Assembly (NCBI RefSeq): GCF_947488135.1
Contig: NZ_CANKYW010000001.1
Location: forward strand, 806,001-870,000
Length of the DNA: 64,000 nt
Direction of reading: 5' to 3'
Source: an uncultured Marivita sp.
GTDB taxonomy: Bacteria; Pseudomonadota; Alphaproteobacteria; Rhodobacterales; Rhodobacteraceae
The first letter of the stretch is position 1; each line of letters begins with the position of its first letter. Shown here in pieces: positions 30,743 through 39,533 of this stretch. The translations under genes and the position numbers were made by a program. The notes beneath the pieces were generated by a model. It did not search any database. It was not told the origin of the DNA and worked only from the letters and a program-made list of their open reading frames with translations.

Positions 30743-31404
30743 GCCCCCGTGAAATCCGCCTCTCCACCACGCCGACCGATGAGGACATCGCAAAGCTGCG
30801 GCTGGGCGACATCGTCTACCTCGACGGGCTGATGTATACGGCCCGCGAGGGCGTCTATATGCGCGCGCTGGAGGAGAAGGCGAACATTCCGATGGAGCTG
30901 CCGTCGCAAAGTGCGGCCAACTTCCACTGTTCGCCCGCCGCCCGCATCAATGCCGATGGCAGTTTCGACATGGGGGCGGTGACGGCCACGGCCTCGTTCC
31001 GCTTTGCCAAGTGGCTGCCGGAATGGATGGAAAAGACCGGCGCACGGCTCATCATCGGCAAGGGCGGCATGACCTCGAAGGATTACAAGAGCTACTTCGT
31101 TCCTAACGGTGCCATTTACCTCTCGACGGTCGGCTACGGCACCGGCGCGCTTCTGGGGCGGGGGGTCGAGAATGTGGAGGCGGTGCACTGGAACGAGGAA
31201 CTGGGCCTTGCCCAAGCCATGTGGGTCATCAAATGCAATAAGATGGGGCCGTTCATCGTGGCCTCTGACCTCAACGGTGATTGCCTCTTCGAGCGCGAGA
31301 ACGCCAAGATCGCGCAGAATATCGAACGTGTCTACGAAGGCACGAAACCCGCCGTCCTGAAACGCTACGGCGAAAGCGACGACCGTTCCGACGAGGTGAT
31401 ATGA
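30739..31404 (+). CDS. Class-I fumarate hydratase / L(+)-tartrate dehydratase beta-type subunit
   Basis: LRLGDIVYLDGLMYTAREGVYMRALEE, GKGGMTSKDYKSYF, STVGYGTGALLG. Confidence 0.9.
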   Translation: MSPREIRLSTTPTDEDIAKLRLGDIVYLDGLMYTAREGVYMRALEEKANIPMELPSQSAANFHCSPAARINADGSFDMGAVTATASFRFAKWLPEWMEKTGARLIIGKGGMTSKDYKSYFVPNGAIYLSTVGYGTGALLGRGVENVEAVHWNEELGLAQAMWVIKCNKMGPFIVASDLNGDCLFERENAKIAQNIERVYEGTKPAVLKRYGESDDRSDEVI

Positions 31405-32501
31405 CGACCAATCCTTTCGCGCCCGACGCGAAGCGCCCGCCCGTGACCGAGGGCGTGTTTTCGCGCGAAGAGGTGGCGCTGGCCAACCGCAACTCCGGTG
31501 CCTTGCTGGAAACACTGGACTTGGACATCACGCCCACCGGCACGCATTACCTGCTCAACCATTTCGACGTTCCGATGCTGTCCGGGGCCGATCATGTGTT
31601 GCGCTTTGAAGGCGCGTTCGATGCGCCCTACAGCCTCACGATGGACGAGATCCGCGCGCTGCCAGAGGTCACGCGCCCGGTGACGCTGGAATGTGCGGGC
31701 AACGGGCGGATCGGGGTCAGCCCGCGCTGTTTCTCGATGCCTTGGGCTTACGAGGCGGTGGGCACGTCCGAATGGACCGGCACGCCGCTTGCGCCCTTGC
31801 TGGAGCGCGCAAAGCCGCAAGCGGGGGTGCAGGATTTCGCATTCCTCGGCGCAGATTACGGCTTCGACAAGGGACAGCCGCACTACTTCGGTCGGTCGCT
31901 GACGCCGCGCCAAGTCGCGGATCTCGACGTGATGCTGGTCTGGGGGATGAACGGACAACCGCTCTTGCCACAGCACGGCGCGCCGCTTCGGATCATCGTG
32001 CCGGGCTGGTACGGAATGGCGTCGGTCAAATGGCTCACGACAGTAGAGGCGCTGACGGAACGATATCAGGGCTTCCAGCAGGTGCAGACCTACCGCTTTC
32101 GCACCGACGAGAACGATCCCGGCACGCCGATCACCACGATCCGGGTCAAGTCGCTGATGATGCCGCCCGGCGTGCCCGATTGGGTGACGCGACAACGCTG
32201 GATGCAGGCGGGACGGAAGACGCTACGCGGTCGCGCGTGGTCCGGTGGTGGGGTGCCGATCAAACGGGTGGAGGTGCTGTTGAACGGCGAGTGGCAGGAG
32301 GCGGAATTGACAGGCCGGGCAGACACTTACGCATGGACCGGCTGGCAGGTCGATTGGGACGCCACACCGGGGGTCCACGAACTTGCCTGCCGTGCGACGG
32401 ATGCCGAAGGCAACACGCAACCGCTCGACGCGCCGTTCGACATGGCGGGCTTCGCCAACAACGCGGTGCACCGCGTCACCGTGCACGTGGCGGAGGCATG
32501 A
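31401..32501 (+). CDS. Sulfite oxidase family molybdopterin protein, apparently cytoplasmic
   Basis: VTLECAGNGR (Mo-ligand Cys), RIIVPGWYGMASVKWLTTVEAL, C-terminal Mo-co dimerisation-like domain; no N-terminal Tat/Sec signal. Confidence 0.88.
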   Translation: MTTNPFAPDAKRPPVTEGVFSREEVALANRNSGALLETLDLDITPTGTHYLLNHFDVPMLSGADHVLRFEGAFDAPYSLTMDEIRALPEVTRPVTLECAGNGRIGVSPRCFSMPWAYEAVGTSEWTGTPLAPLLERAKPQAGVQDFAFLGADYGFDKGQPHYFGRSLTPRQVADLDVMLVWGMNGQPLLPQHGAPLRIIVPGWYGMASVKWLTTVEALTERYQGFQQVQTYRFRTDENDPGTPITTIRVKSLMMPPGVPDWVTRQRWMQAGRKTLRGRAWSGGGVPIKRVEVLLNGEWQEAELTGRADTYAWTGWQVDWDATPGVHELACRATDAEGNTQPLDAPFDMAGFANNAVHRVTVHVAEA

Positions 32502-34066
32502 TGCGCGGGGCGGATGCGGTGATGCGCACGCTGGCGGCGCATGGGGTCACAGACATCTTTGCGCTCTCGGGCAACCAGATCATGCCGCTTTTCGATGCGA
32601 GCCTCGACGCTGGGCTGCGGCTCTACCATACGCGGCACGAGGCGGCGGCGGTCTATATGGCCGAGGGCTATGCGCAGATCACCGGCAGTGTCGGTGTCGC
32701 GCTGGTGACGGCGGGCGCGGGGCTGGGTAACGCGCTTGGCCCGCTCCTGACCGCGCGGGCGTCGGATACGCCGATGCTTCTGTTGAGCGGCGACAGCCCG
32801 GTGGCGCGCGACGGGCAGGGGGCGTTTCAAGAGATGGATCAGGTTGGACTGACCCGATCTCTGACCAAGTGGTCGGTGCGCGTGACCCGCGCGGAGGACC
32901 TTTGCGGAACCATCGACAAGGCCGTGCGTATGGCGCTTTCGGGACGGCCGGGGCCGGTGCATGTGTCCTTGCCGGCGGACGTTCTGCTGGCTGAAACGGA
33001 TGCTGTCGGTTTGACGCAGATCCCGGATGCGGCCGCGCCGGAGGTCAGCGCCCTGCGCCAGTGGATCGACGCGGCGGAGAGGCCGGTTCTTGTCCTCGGC
33101 CCCGCGCTGAACGCGACGCGCCAGCCGGGTCTGGCGGACAGGCTGGAGCAGGCGACCGGAGCGCCGGTGATCGTGATGGAAAGCCCGAGGGGGATGAAGG
33201 ACCCGTCGCTGGGCGCGATAGCGGCGGTGTTCGCAGAGGCGGATCGCGTGGTGCTCCTGGGCAAGCCGCTGGACTTCACGCTGGGCTTTGGTGCTGCGGC
33301 ACCGGAGGCCGGTTGGGCCGTGGTCAACGCCGATCCGGGTGAGCTGACACGCGCGCGTCTGAACGTCGGGGATCGCGTGGCATGGACGATCGAGGCCGAT
33401 GCGGTCGCTGTGGCAGAGGCGCTGTGCAAGGGATCTGCTGCGGAGCGGGATCGCGATTGGACGGGCCGCGTCCATGATGCTTGCGCGCGTCGGGTGGAGC
33501 GGAGAGACGAGAAAACCGCGATCACATCCAACGGGTTATGCGCGGCGGTTCAAGCGGCACTTGAGGAGGTCGCATCCCCCGTTCTCATTTGCGATGGCGG
33601 AGAGTTCGGGCAATGGGCGCAGGCGGGCGTGTCCGCCCCGCGACGGATCATCAACGGTGTCTCGGGCGCGATCGGCGGTGGGCTGTGTTACGCGATGGCG
33701 GCGCGGGCGGCGGACCCACTGGCGACGGTGGTCGCGCTCATGGGGGACGGGACGGTCGGGTTCCACTTTGCCGAATTCGAAACCGCCGTCCGGGAAAACC
33801 TGCCCTTCGTCGCGGTGATCGGGAACGACCAGCGTTGGAACGCGGAGCATCAGATCCAGCTGCGCGACTTCGGCGCGGACCGCACGCATGGCTGCGACCT
33901 GAGCGGCGCGCGTTATGACGAGGCGGTGACGGCGCTGGGCGGGTTCGGCGTGTTGGTGACAGAGGCGAAAGACCTGCCTGATGCGCTGCGCCGCGCCATC
34001 GCGTCCGGCAAGCCCGCTTGCGTCAACGTCATGATCGAGGGCCAGCCCGCGCCGGTCGTGACCTGA
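32498..34066 (+). CDS. Thiamine-pyrophosphate-dependent enzyme (acetolactate-synthase-like/decarboxylase superfamily)
   Basis: RHEAAAVYMAEGYAQITG (catalytic Glu), GRPGPVHVSLPADVL, GDGTVGFHFAEFETAVRENLPFVAVIGNDQRWN (TPP motif). Confidence 0.88.
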   Translation: MMRGADAVMRTLAAHGVTDIFALSGNQIMPLFDASLDAGLRLYHTRHEAAAVYMAEGYAQITGSVGVALVTAGAGLGNALGPLLTARASDTPMLLLSGDSPVARDGQGAFQEMDQVGLTRSLTKWSVRVTRAEDLCGTIDKAVRMALSGRPGPVHVSLPADVLLAETDAVGLTQIPDAAAPEVSALRQWIDAAERPVLVLGPALNATRQPGLADRLEQATGAPVIVMESPRGMKDPSLGAIAAVFAEADRVVLLGKPLDFTLGFGAAAPEAGWAVVNADPGELTRARLNVGDRVAWTIEADAVAVAEALCKGSAAERDRDWTGRVHDACARRVERRDEKTAITSNGLCAAVQAALEEVASPVLICDGGEFGQWAQAGVSAPRRIINGVSGAIGGGLCYAMAARAADPLATVVALMGDGTVGFHFAEFETAVRENLPFVAVIGNDQRWNAEHQIQLRDFGADRTHGCDLSGARYDEAVTALGGFGVLVTEAKDLPDALRRAIASGKPACVNVMIEGQPAPVVT

Positions 34067-34070
34067 CGCG

Positions 34071-34688
34071 TCAGATGCCGTGAATGGCCATCACGGCGAG
34101 GGTCGCCGGGCGGTGCAGCAGCGCGTTGTGATGCGCTTCGAGCTTGGGGAAGTCCGACAGATCGACCCCCGCCTTGGCCAACCAGCGCGGCACGAGGAAC
34201 AGGTAGGCGTCGCAGTGTGTATAGGTGTCGCCAAGCGCCCACGGCCCTTTGAGGTAGTGGTCCTCGATGACTTGCGCACAATCGGCCAAGTTCGCGGCGA
34301 CCTTGTCTTTCATCGCGGCCTGCGCCTCGGCGCTGTCGGCCCAGCGGGCGCCGCGCAGCAGATGCGCAAAAGCAACGTGGACGGTCGCACAGAGATAGGC
34401 GTTCAGCGCATCTGCTTCGGCGCGGGCGAAGGGCGTGTCGGGCAACATTTCGGCCTGCGGGTGTGTGGCGGCGACGTAGTTCAGGATGGCCGGGTTTTCG
34501 GTGATGACCCCCTCGGGTGTTTTCAGCGCCGGAACGCGGCCCTTGGGATTGACCGCGAGATAGGCCGGTTCGTGATTGGCCCCGTGCGCGATGGGAACCT
34601 CGTGGACGGCATACTCCGCGCCCACTTCTTCGAGCAGGAGATGGGACGCCAAGGCAGACGAGCCTTTCGCATAGTAGAGTGTCAGCAC
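34071..34688 (-). CDS. Glutathione S-transferase family protein
   Basis: MLTLYYAKGSSALASHLLLEEVGAEYAVHEV, NPKGRVPALKTPEGVITENPAILNYVA. GTG start. Confidence 0.9.
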   Translation of the reverse strand: MLTLYYAKGSSALASHLLLEEVGAEYAVHEVPIAHGANHEPAYLAVNPKGRVPALKTPEGVITENPAILNYVAATHPQAEMLPDTPFARAEADALNAYLCATVHVAFAHLLRGARWADSAEAQAAMKDKVAANLADCAQVIEDHYLKGPWALGDTYTHCDAYLFLVPRWLAKAGVDLSDFPKLEAHHNALLHRPATLAVMAIHGI

Positions 34689-34716
34689 AAGTGGTCCTCC
34701 GGTCAGGTGCGCCAGG

Positions 34717-35460
34717 TCAAAGCGCCGCGCGGATCAGGATGCCCAGCCCCAAAAGCAGGGACAGCCCGATCAGCAGGCGTCTGAAGATGTTGTCCGAGAT
34801 CCGACGAAACACCGCAATGCCGATCTGCGCTGCCAGAAGCGACGTGGGCAGCGCGATTAGGAAGGCGGTGACGGTGGTCGACGTATAGGCCCCACGCCAC
34901 CAGAGCATCACGGTCGTGGTAAACAGAACGCTGACGTTGAAGGGTTGCAGCACCGCGCGGGTTTCGGCCTTGGGCCAGGGGCGCATGGAGCACCAGATCA
35001 CCGGCAGCGCGCCCGAGAGCGACGCCATCCCGCCCAGCACCCCGCCGGTCAATCCAACCATCGAATCGAGCACCGGGGTGCGGCGTTCGAATTTGGGCAG
35101 GTTCGCGCGGAAGCTGAAAAACCCGCCGTATACGATCAACAGCCCCCCGATCAACAGCTTGAGCGTGTCCGAGTCGATGAAAGTCAGCAGAGAAATCCCC
35201 ACCGGAACGCCAAGCAATCCGGGGATGATGAACCGCATCAGGCGCGGGACATTGCGGGTCAGCGCCTCGCGCACGACCCATAATCCCTGAAGCCCGGTGA
35301 CCACCGACATCAGCGACACGACCGCGACGGCACTGATTGGATCGAGCGCCACGAGGAAGAACCCAAGCGCGAAAAGTGCGGTGCCGGTGCCTGCGAGGCC
35401 GTTCACGAACCCTCCGGCGAAGGCCCCCAGAGTGATGAAGAGAATCGCTTCGGTGGTCAT
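34717..35460 (-). CDS. TauE/SafE family (sulfite exporter-like) permease
   Basis: GAFAGGFVNGLAGTGTALFALGFFL, VGLTGGVLGGMASLSGALPVIW. Confidence 0.88.
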   Translation of the reverse strand: MTTEAILFITLGAFAGGFVNGLAGTGTALFALGFFLVALDPISAVAVVSLMSVVTGLQGLWVVREALTRNVPRLMRFIIPGLLGVPVGISLLTFIDSDTLKLLIGGLLIVYGGFFSFRANLPKFERRTPVLDSMVGLTGGVLGGMASLSGALPVIWCSMRPWPKAETRAVLQPFNVSVLFTTTVMLWWRGAYTSTTVTAFLIALPTSLLAAQIGIAVFRRISDNIFRRLLIGLSLLLGLGILIRAAL

Positions 35461-36365
35461 GGAGCCTCGGTCTTGGGGGTATCCTTGGGGGGTGCGTGGT
35501 CTTCGACGGCGCGCAAGAGGGCCGCGTGGATTTCCTCGATCACGCGCAGTTTGGGATGCTCCTTGCGGTAGGCCAGTCCAAGCACCCGCGACGGCGCGCC
35601 GTCAAGCGCCACGTGGTTCAGCGGAATGGCATAGGCACTGGTCACACAAGAGCGCGGCACGATGGAGACGCCGAGGTTGGAATGCACCATGCTCGAGATC
35701 GCTTCGAGATTGCCAAGCTCCATCGCCTCGCTCACCCGGATGTTGTTTTCCTGAATCCAGGTTTCGATCAAGGTGCCCACCACAGCGTCGCGATTGAAGC
35801 GAATAAAAGGTTGCGTTTCCAGTATCTTGACGGGATCACTTTCAGTGACTTCCGAACCCGTGATCAGGTGCAGCGGCTCGGTTGCGATTTCGAGAAACGC
35901 CATGCCGAGGGGCATCAGGACGGGCTTCGTGATGATTGCCACATCGTAGTTGCCCCGATCCAGCCCGGACAAAAGCGCGGCGGTGAGCGCAGGGGTGATC
36001 CGCACGCGCAGATCGGGGAACCGCGCGCGCAGGATCGACATGGAGAGTGGTGCGAGACCGATGAGCGTCGTTGGCACCGCGCCCAGGACGACATCGCCAG
36101 TCAGCCCGTCATCGCCCAGAACCGACGGAACGAGATTGTCATAGTCCATCACCAGCTTGCGCGCGCGGGCGACAACGGCCCGACCGAGCGGCGTGAGTTC
36201 GGGGGTGCGGTGGCTGCGATCGAAAAGCGGGATACCAAGGTCGGTCTCCAGCGTGCGCATCTGCTGGCTGACGGCGGCATGGGTGATGAACACCGCATCC
36301 GCAGCCGCGCTGAAGGTCTTGTGATCCGCGACCGCGACCAGTGTTTTGAGCAATCTGATAGACAT
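35457..36365 (-). CDS. LysR family transcriptional regulator
   Basis: LLKTLVAVADHKTFSAAADAVFITHAAVSQQMRTLETDLGIPLFDRS HTH; TGA/ATG overlap with tauE-like gene. Confidence 0.93.
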   Translation of the reverse strand: MSIRLLKTLVAVADHKTFSAAADAVFITHAAVSQQMRTLETDLGIPLFDRSHRTPELTPLGRAVVARARKLVMDYDNLVPSVLGDDGLTGDVVLGAVPTTLIGLAPLSMSILRARFPDLRVRITPALTAALLSGLDRGNYDVAIITKPVLMPLGMAFLEIATEPLHLITGSEVTESDPVKILETQPFIRFNRDAVVGTLIETWIQENNIRVSEAMELGNLEAISSMVHSNLGVSIVPRSCVTSAYAIPLNHVALDGAPSRVLGLAYRKEHPKLRVIEEIHAALLRAVEDHAPPKDTPKTEAP

Positions 36366-36388
36366 TCGGGGGTTTATGTTGGTTTTGC

Positions 36389-36403
36389 TTACAGAACTTG
36401 TAA
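36389..36403. promoter_or_regulatory. LysR-type T-N11-A dyad between lysR and tctC
   Basis: TTACA-GAACT-TGTAA perfect 5-5-5 dyad in the divergent intergenic region. Confidence 0.55.
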
Positions 36404-36490
36404 TTTTTTATTTCTTCGTCAAAGCTCTACTTAAGGTTAACGTAAGTCAAGAGCCCTCGGGAGGGGTGAAATTCAAAACGGGAGGACAGT

Positions 36491-37468
36491 ATGAAACTTC
36501 GGACACTCGGTTCGGCGATTGCGGTTGGTGTGGGTGTGATGGCCGGGGCCGCGATGGCGGAATACCCAGAACGCCCCATCAACATGATCATTCCTTACGG
36601 CGCGGGCGGGGCGACGGACATCTCCGCACGCACCATCGCAGAGCCTCTGGGCACGGCGGTCGGTCAGGCCCTTGTTATGGCCAACGTCACCGGTGCAGGC
36701 GGCGCGACTGGATCGGTGGCGGTGCAGAACGCCAAGCCAGACGGTTACACGATGCTGTTTGCACGGGTCGGATCGCATTCCGTGAACCCGGCGATGAAAG
36801 CGACCTTGCCCTACACGCTGGATGATTTCCGCTTCGTGACCGTCTACGAGATCAACCCCGTGGCCTGCGCCGTGCGCCCGGACAGCGGGATCGAGTCGAT
36901 GGACGATCTGATCGCCAAGGTGAACGAGGGTGGAGTCAGCTATTCGTCCTCGGGTGTCGGATCATTGCTGCACCTTGCCGGTGCGATGGTGCTCAAGGAA
37001 TTCGGAGTGGAAAACCCGCTCGAGCAGGCAACGCATATTCCGCAGAAGGGCGGCGGTGAAGCTGCAACCGCGGTTCTGAACGGAACGGCGACGTTCATCT
37101 GCACGAACTCCTCGGCGCTGGCCAATTTCGTGGCAAACAACCAGCTCAAGCCGCTCATGGTGACGACGCAGGACCCGGTCGAAGGCTTCGACGTGCCGAC
37201 CGCGAACGATCTGGGCAAGCCGCGCCTGAACCAGCTTGTCGGCTGGACCGGCATCGCAGGGCCCGACGGGCTTCCCGATGATGTCGCGGCCATATGGGGT
37301 GAGTGGATGGCGACCGCCACGCAGGACGCCAAGTTCCGCGAGACGATGGAATCCGTGGGCTCGGTCATCACTTTGATGAGCCCGGACGAGGCCAACGCCT
37401 TCATCGAAGAGCAGTACAACACGTTCAAGGCTCTGGTGGACGAACTGGGGATGCGGGTCGAGGGGTGA
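36491..37468 (+). CDS. Tripartite tricarboxylate transporter substrate-binding protein (TctC/Bug family)
   Basis: YPERPINMIIPYGAGGATDISARTIAEPL, NVTGAGGATGSVAV. Confidence 0.94.
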   Translation: MKLRTLGSAIAVGVGVMAGAAMAEYPERPINMIIPYGAGGATDISARTIAEPLGTAVGQALVMANVTGAGGATGSVAVQNAKPDGYTMLFARVGSHSVNPAMKATLPYTLDDFRFVTVYEINPVACAVRPDSGIESMDDLIAKVNEGGVSYSSSGVGSLLHLAGAMVLKEFGVENPLEQATHIPQKGGGEAATAVLNGTATFICTNSSALANFVANNQLKPLMVTTQDPVEGFDVPTANDLGKPRLNQLVGWTGIAGPDGLPDDVAAIWGEWMATATQDAKFRETMESVGSVITLMSPDEANAFIEEQYNTFKALVDELGMRVEG

Positions 37469-37548
37469 TCGCTGATCCCTTGATCTGAGCCTGACTTGCG
37501 CCGGGGCCCTTGGGTCTCGGCGTTTCCACCTGCGGAGCGTCCCTGTCC

Positions 37549-38046
37549 ATGTCTGAGAAATCCTTGCACCTGCGCCTCGGGATCATCGTATCCCTGTTCG
37601 CGCTTTTCCTTGTTTTCTACGCCATTCCTTCCTTCGTGTTCGCCCCGTCGAACGTGCGCAACATCATCCTGTCACCGGTGTTCTGGCCCTACGTTCTGGC
37701 CGGTTTGACCGGGACCATCGGTCTTGGCTTGGTGTTCAACGCGCTTACCTCGGCACCGGACACTCCGTTCGACGATGAAGAAAGCGTGCATCCCGAAGGC
37801 AGCGCGCCCTGGATGCGGCTGGCCGCGTTGGCGGTCATCATGGTGCTGGTCATGTTCGGCTTACCGCGCCTTGGCATGGTCTGGACCGCGATGCTGGCCT
37901 TTGCGGCCTGCGCGTTCCTGTTCCGCACCCGCCATCCGATCGTCGCTGTGATCTGCGCGGTGGTGGTGCCGCTCTTGCTCTACGCCTTCTTCGCGCATGT
38001 CGCGGGTGTGGCGATCCCGCAGGGCAACTTCGTGAGGCTGCCATGA
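37549..38046 (+). CDS. Tripartite tricarboxylate transporter TctB family small membrane protein
   Basis: Four-TM small protein between tctC and tctA; start moved to ATG 37549. Confidence 0.85.
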   Translation: MSEKSLHLRLGIIVSLFALFLVFYAIPSFVFAPSNVRNIILSPVFWPYVLAGLTGTIGLGLVFNALTSAPDTPFDDEESVHPEGSAPWMRLAALAVIMVLVMFGLPRLGMVWTAMLAFAACAFLFRTRHPIVAVICAVVVPLLLYAFFAHVAGVAIPQGNFVRLP

Positions 38047-39533
38047 GCCTGTTGGACAGCCTTGCCGCGGGCTTTGCGCTTGTCGGGAATTTCGAAGCGT
38101 TTTTCATGCTGTTCTGCGGTCTGGTGATCGGCGTCGTGGCGGGCGCGATCCCGGGCCTGTCGGCCACGATGGCGGTGGCGCTGACGCTGCCGTTCACCTT
38201 TGCGATGACGCCGATCAACGCGATCCTGCTGTTGCTTGGGGTCTACAAGGGCGGCATCTTCGGCGGCTCGATCCCGGCAATTCTCATCAAGACGCCCGGA
38301 ACACCCGCGTCGTCGGCGACGATCCTCGACGGGCACCCGATGGCCGAGCGGGGTGAGGCGGGCAGGGCGCTGGGCATGGCGCTTTATGCGTCCTGCACGG
38401 CGGATGCGGTGTCGAACCTTGCGCTGATCCTCTTTGCCGGATGGCTTGCGTCCTTTGCGCTCAACTTCGGGCCGCCCGAGTTCTTTGCGCTGATCCTGTT
38501 CTCGCTCACCATCATCGCGGGCGTGTCGGGCGAAAGCCTGCTGCGCGGCGCGTTGTCGGCTTTGGCCGGGCTGCTGCTGGCGACGGTAGGGCTTGATCTG
38601 GTCTACGGGACCAACCGCTTTACCTTCGGCGATCCGAACATGATGGGCGGGCTGAATTTCATCGCTGTTCTGATCGGTCTCTTCGCTATCCCCGAGATCA
38701 TCGCGATGGCGTGGAACCCGGTCGCGCATCTGGGGCGCACGCGGGCCTTGGGCAAATCGCGCTGCACCTTTGCCGACTACGCGCGCAGCTTCAAAAGCAT
38801 CATCCGGGGCAGCATGATCGGCGTGTTCCTGGGCTCCATCCCCGGGATCGGGGCGGCGCCTGCGGCCTTCCTCAGCTATTCCGAAGCGCGGCGCACGTCG
38901 AAGAACAAGGCGAATTTCGGCAAGGGCGAGATCGAGGGCGTCGCGGCATCCGAGGCGGGCAACAACGGCGTGGCGGGCGCCACGCTCATCCCGCTGCTGG
39001 CGCTGGGCGTGCCGGGGGACGTGATCACGGCCATCATCATCGGGGCCTTCATGGTGCATGGGCTGCAACCCGGTCCGATGATGTTTATCCTCAACGTGGA
39101 TATCATCTACGGCCTCTTTATCGGCCTGATCGTGAGTTCGGTGTTCCTGCTCGTCGTCGGATCGGTGGCGATCCGGGGGTTCCGCTTCGTAGCGGATGTG
39201 CCCAAGCGGATCCTGATGCCGGGGGTTCTGATCCTGTGCATCTATGGTGTGTTCGCGGTGAACAACAACATCTTCGACGTGGGTGTGATGTTCGTCATGG
39301 GGTGGCTCGGCTACATCATGATGCGCAACCGCATCCCGGCGGCGCCATTCCTGATTGCCTTCATCCTTGGCCCGCTGCTGGAGGACAATTTCCGCCAGTC
39401 GATGCTGATGTCGGGCAGTGATCCAAGCATCCTCTTCCGGGGGCCGATCACCTGGTTCTTCTGGTTCCTGACTTGCCTGACCGTGTTCGCCATCACCCGC
39501 AGCACGCTGCGCAAGAAGGTGCCGCTCAGTTGA
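38043..39533 (+). CDS. Tripartite tricarboxylate transporter permease (TctA)
   Basis: GVVAGAIPGLSATMAVALTLPFTF, GVYKGGIFGGSIPAILIKTPGTPAS, LGSIPGIGAAPAAFLSY. Confidence 0.96.
   Translation: MSLLDSLAAGFALVGNFEAFFMLFCGLVIGVVAGAIPGLSATMAVALTLPFTFAMTPINAILLLLGVYKGGIFGGSIPAILIKTPGTPASSATILDGHPMAERGEAGRALGMALYASCTADAVSNLALILFAGWLASFALNFGPPEFFALILFSLTIIAGVSGESLLRGALSALAGLLLATVGLDLVYGTNRFTFGDPNMMGGLNFIAVLIGLFAIPEIIAMAWNPVAHLGRTRALGKSRCTFADYARSFKSIIRGSMIGVFLGSIPGIGAAPAAFLSYSEARRTSKNKANFGKGEIEGVAASEAGNNGVAGATLIPLLALGVPGDVITAIIIGAFMVHGLQPGPMMFILNVDIIYGLFIGLIVSSVFLLVVGSVAIRGFRFVADVPKRILMPGVLILCIYGVFAVNNNIFDVGVMFVMGWLGYIMMRNRIPAAPFLIAFILGPLLEDNFRQSMLMSGSDPSILFRGPITWFFWFLTCLTVFAITRSTLRKKVPLS

Noticed and set aside
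36430-36446. CTTA-N9-TAAG dyad upstream of tctC
   Set aside because: Arms only 4 bp; expected by chance in an AT-rich spacer.
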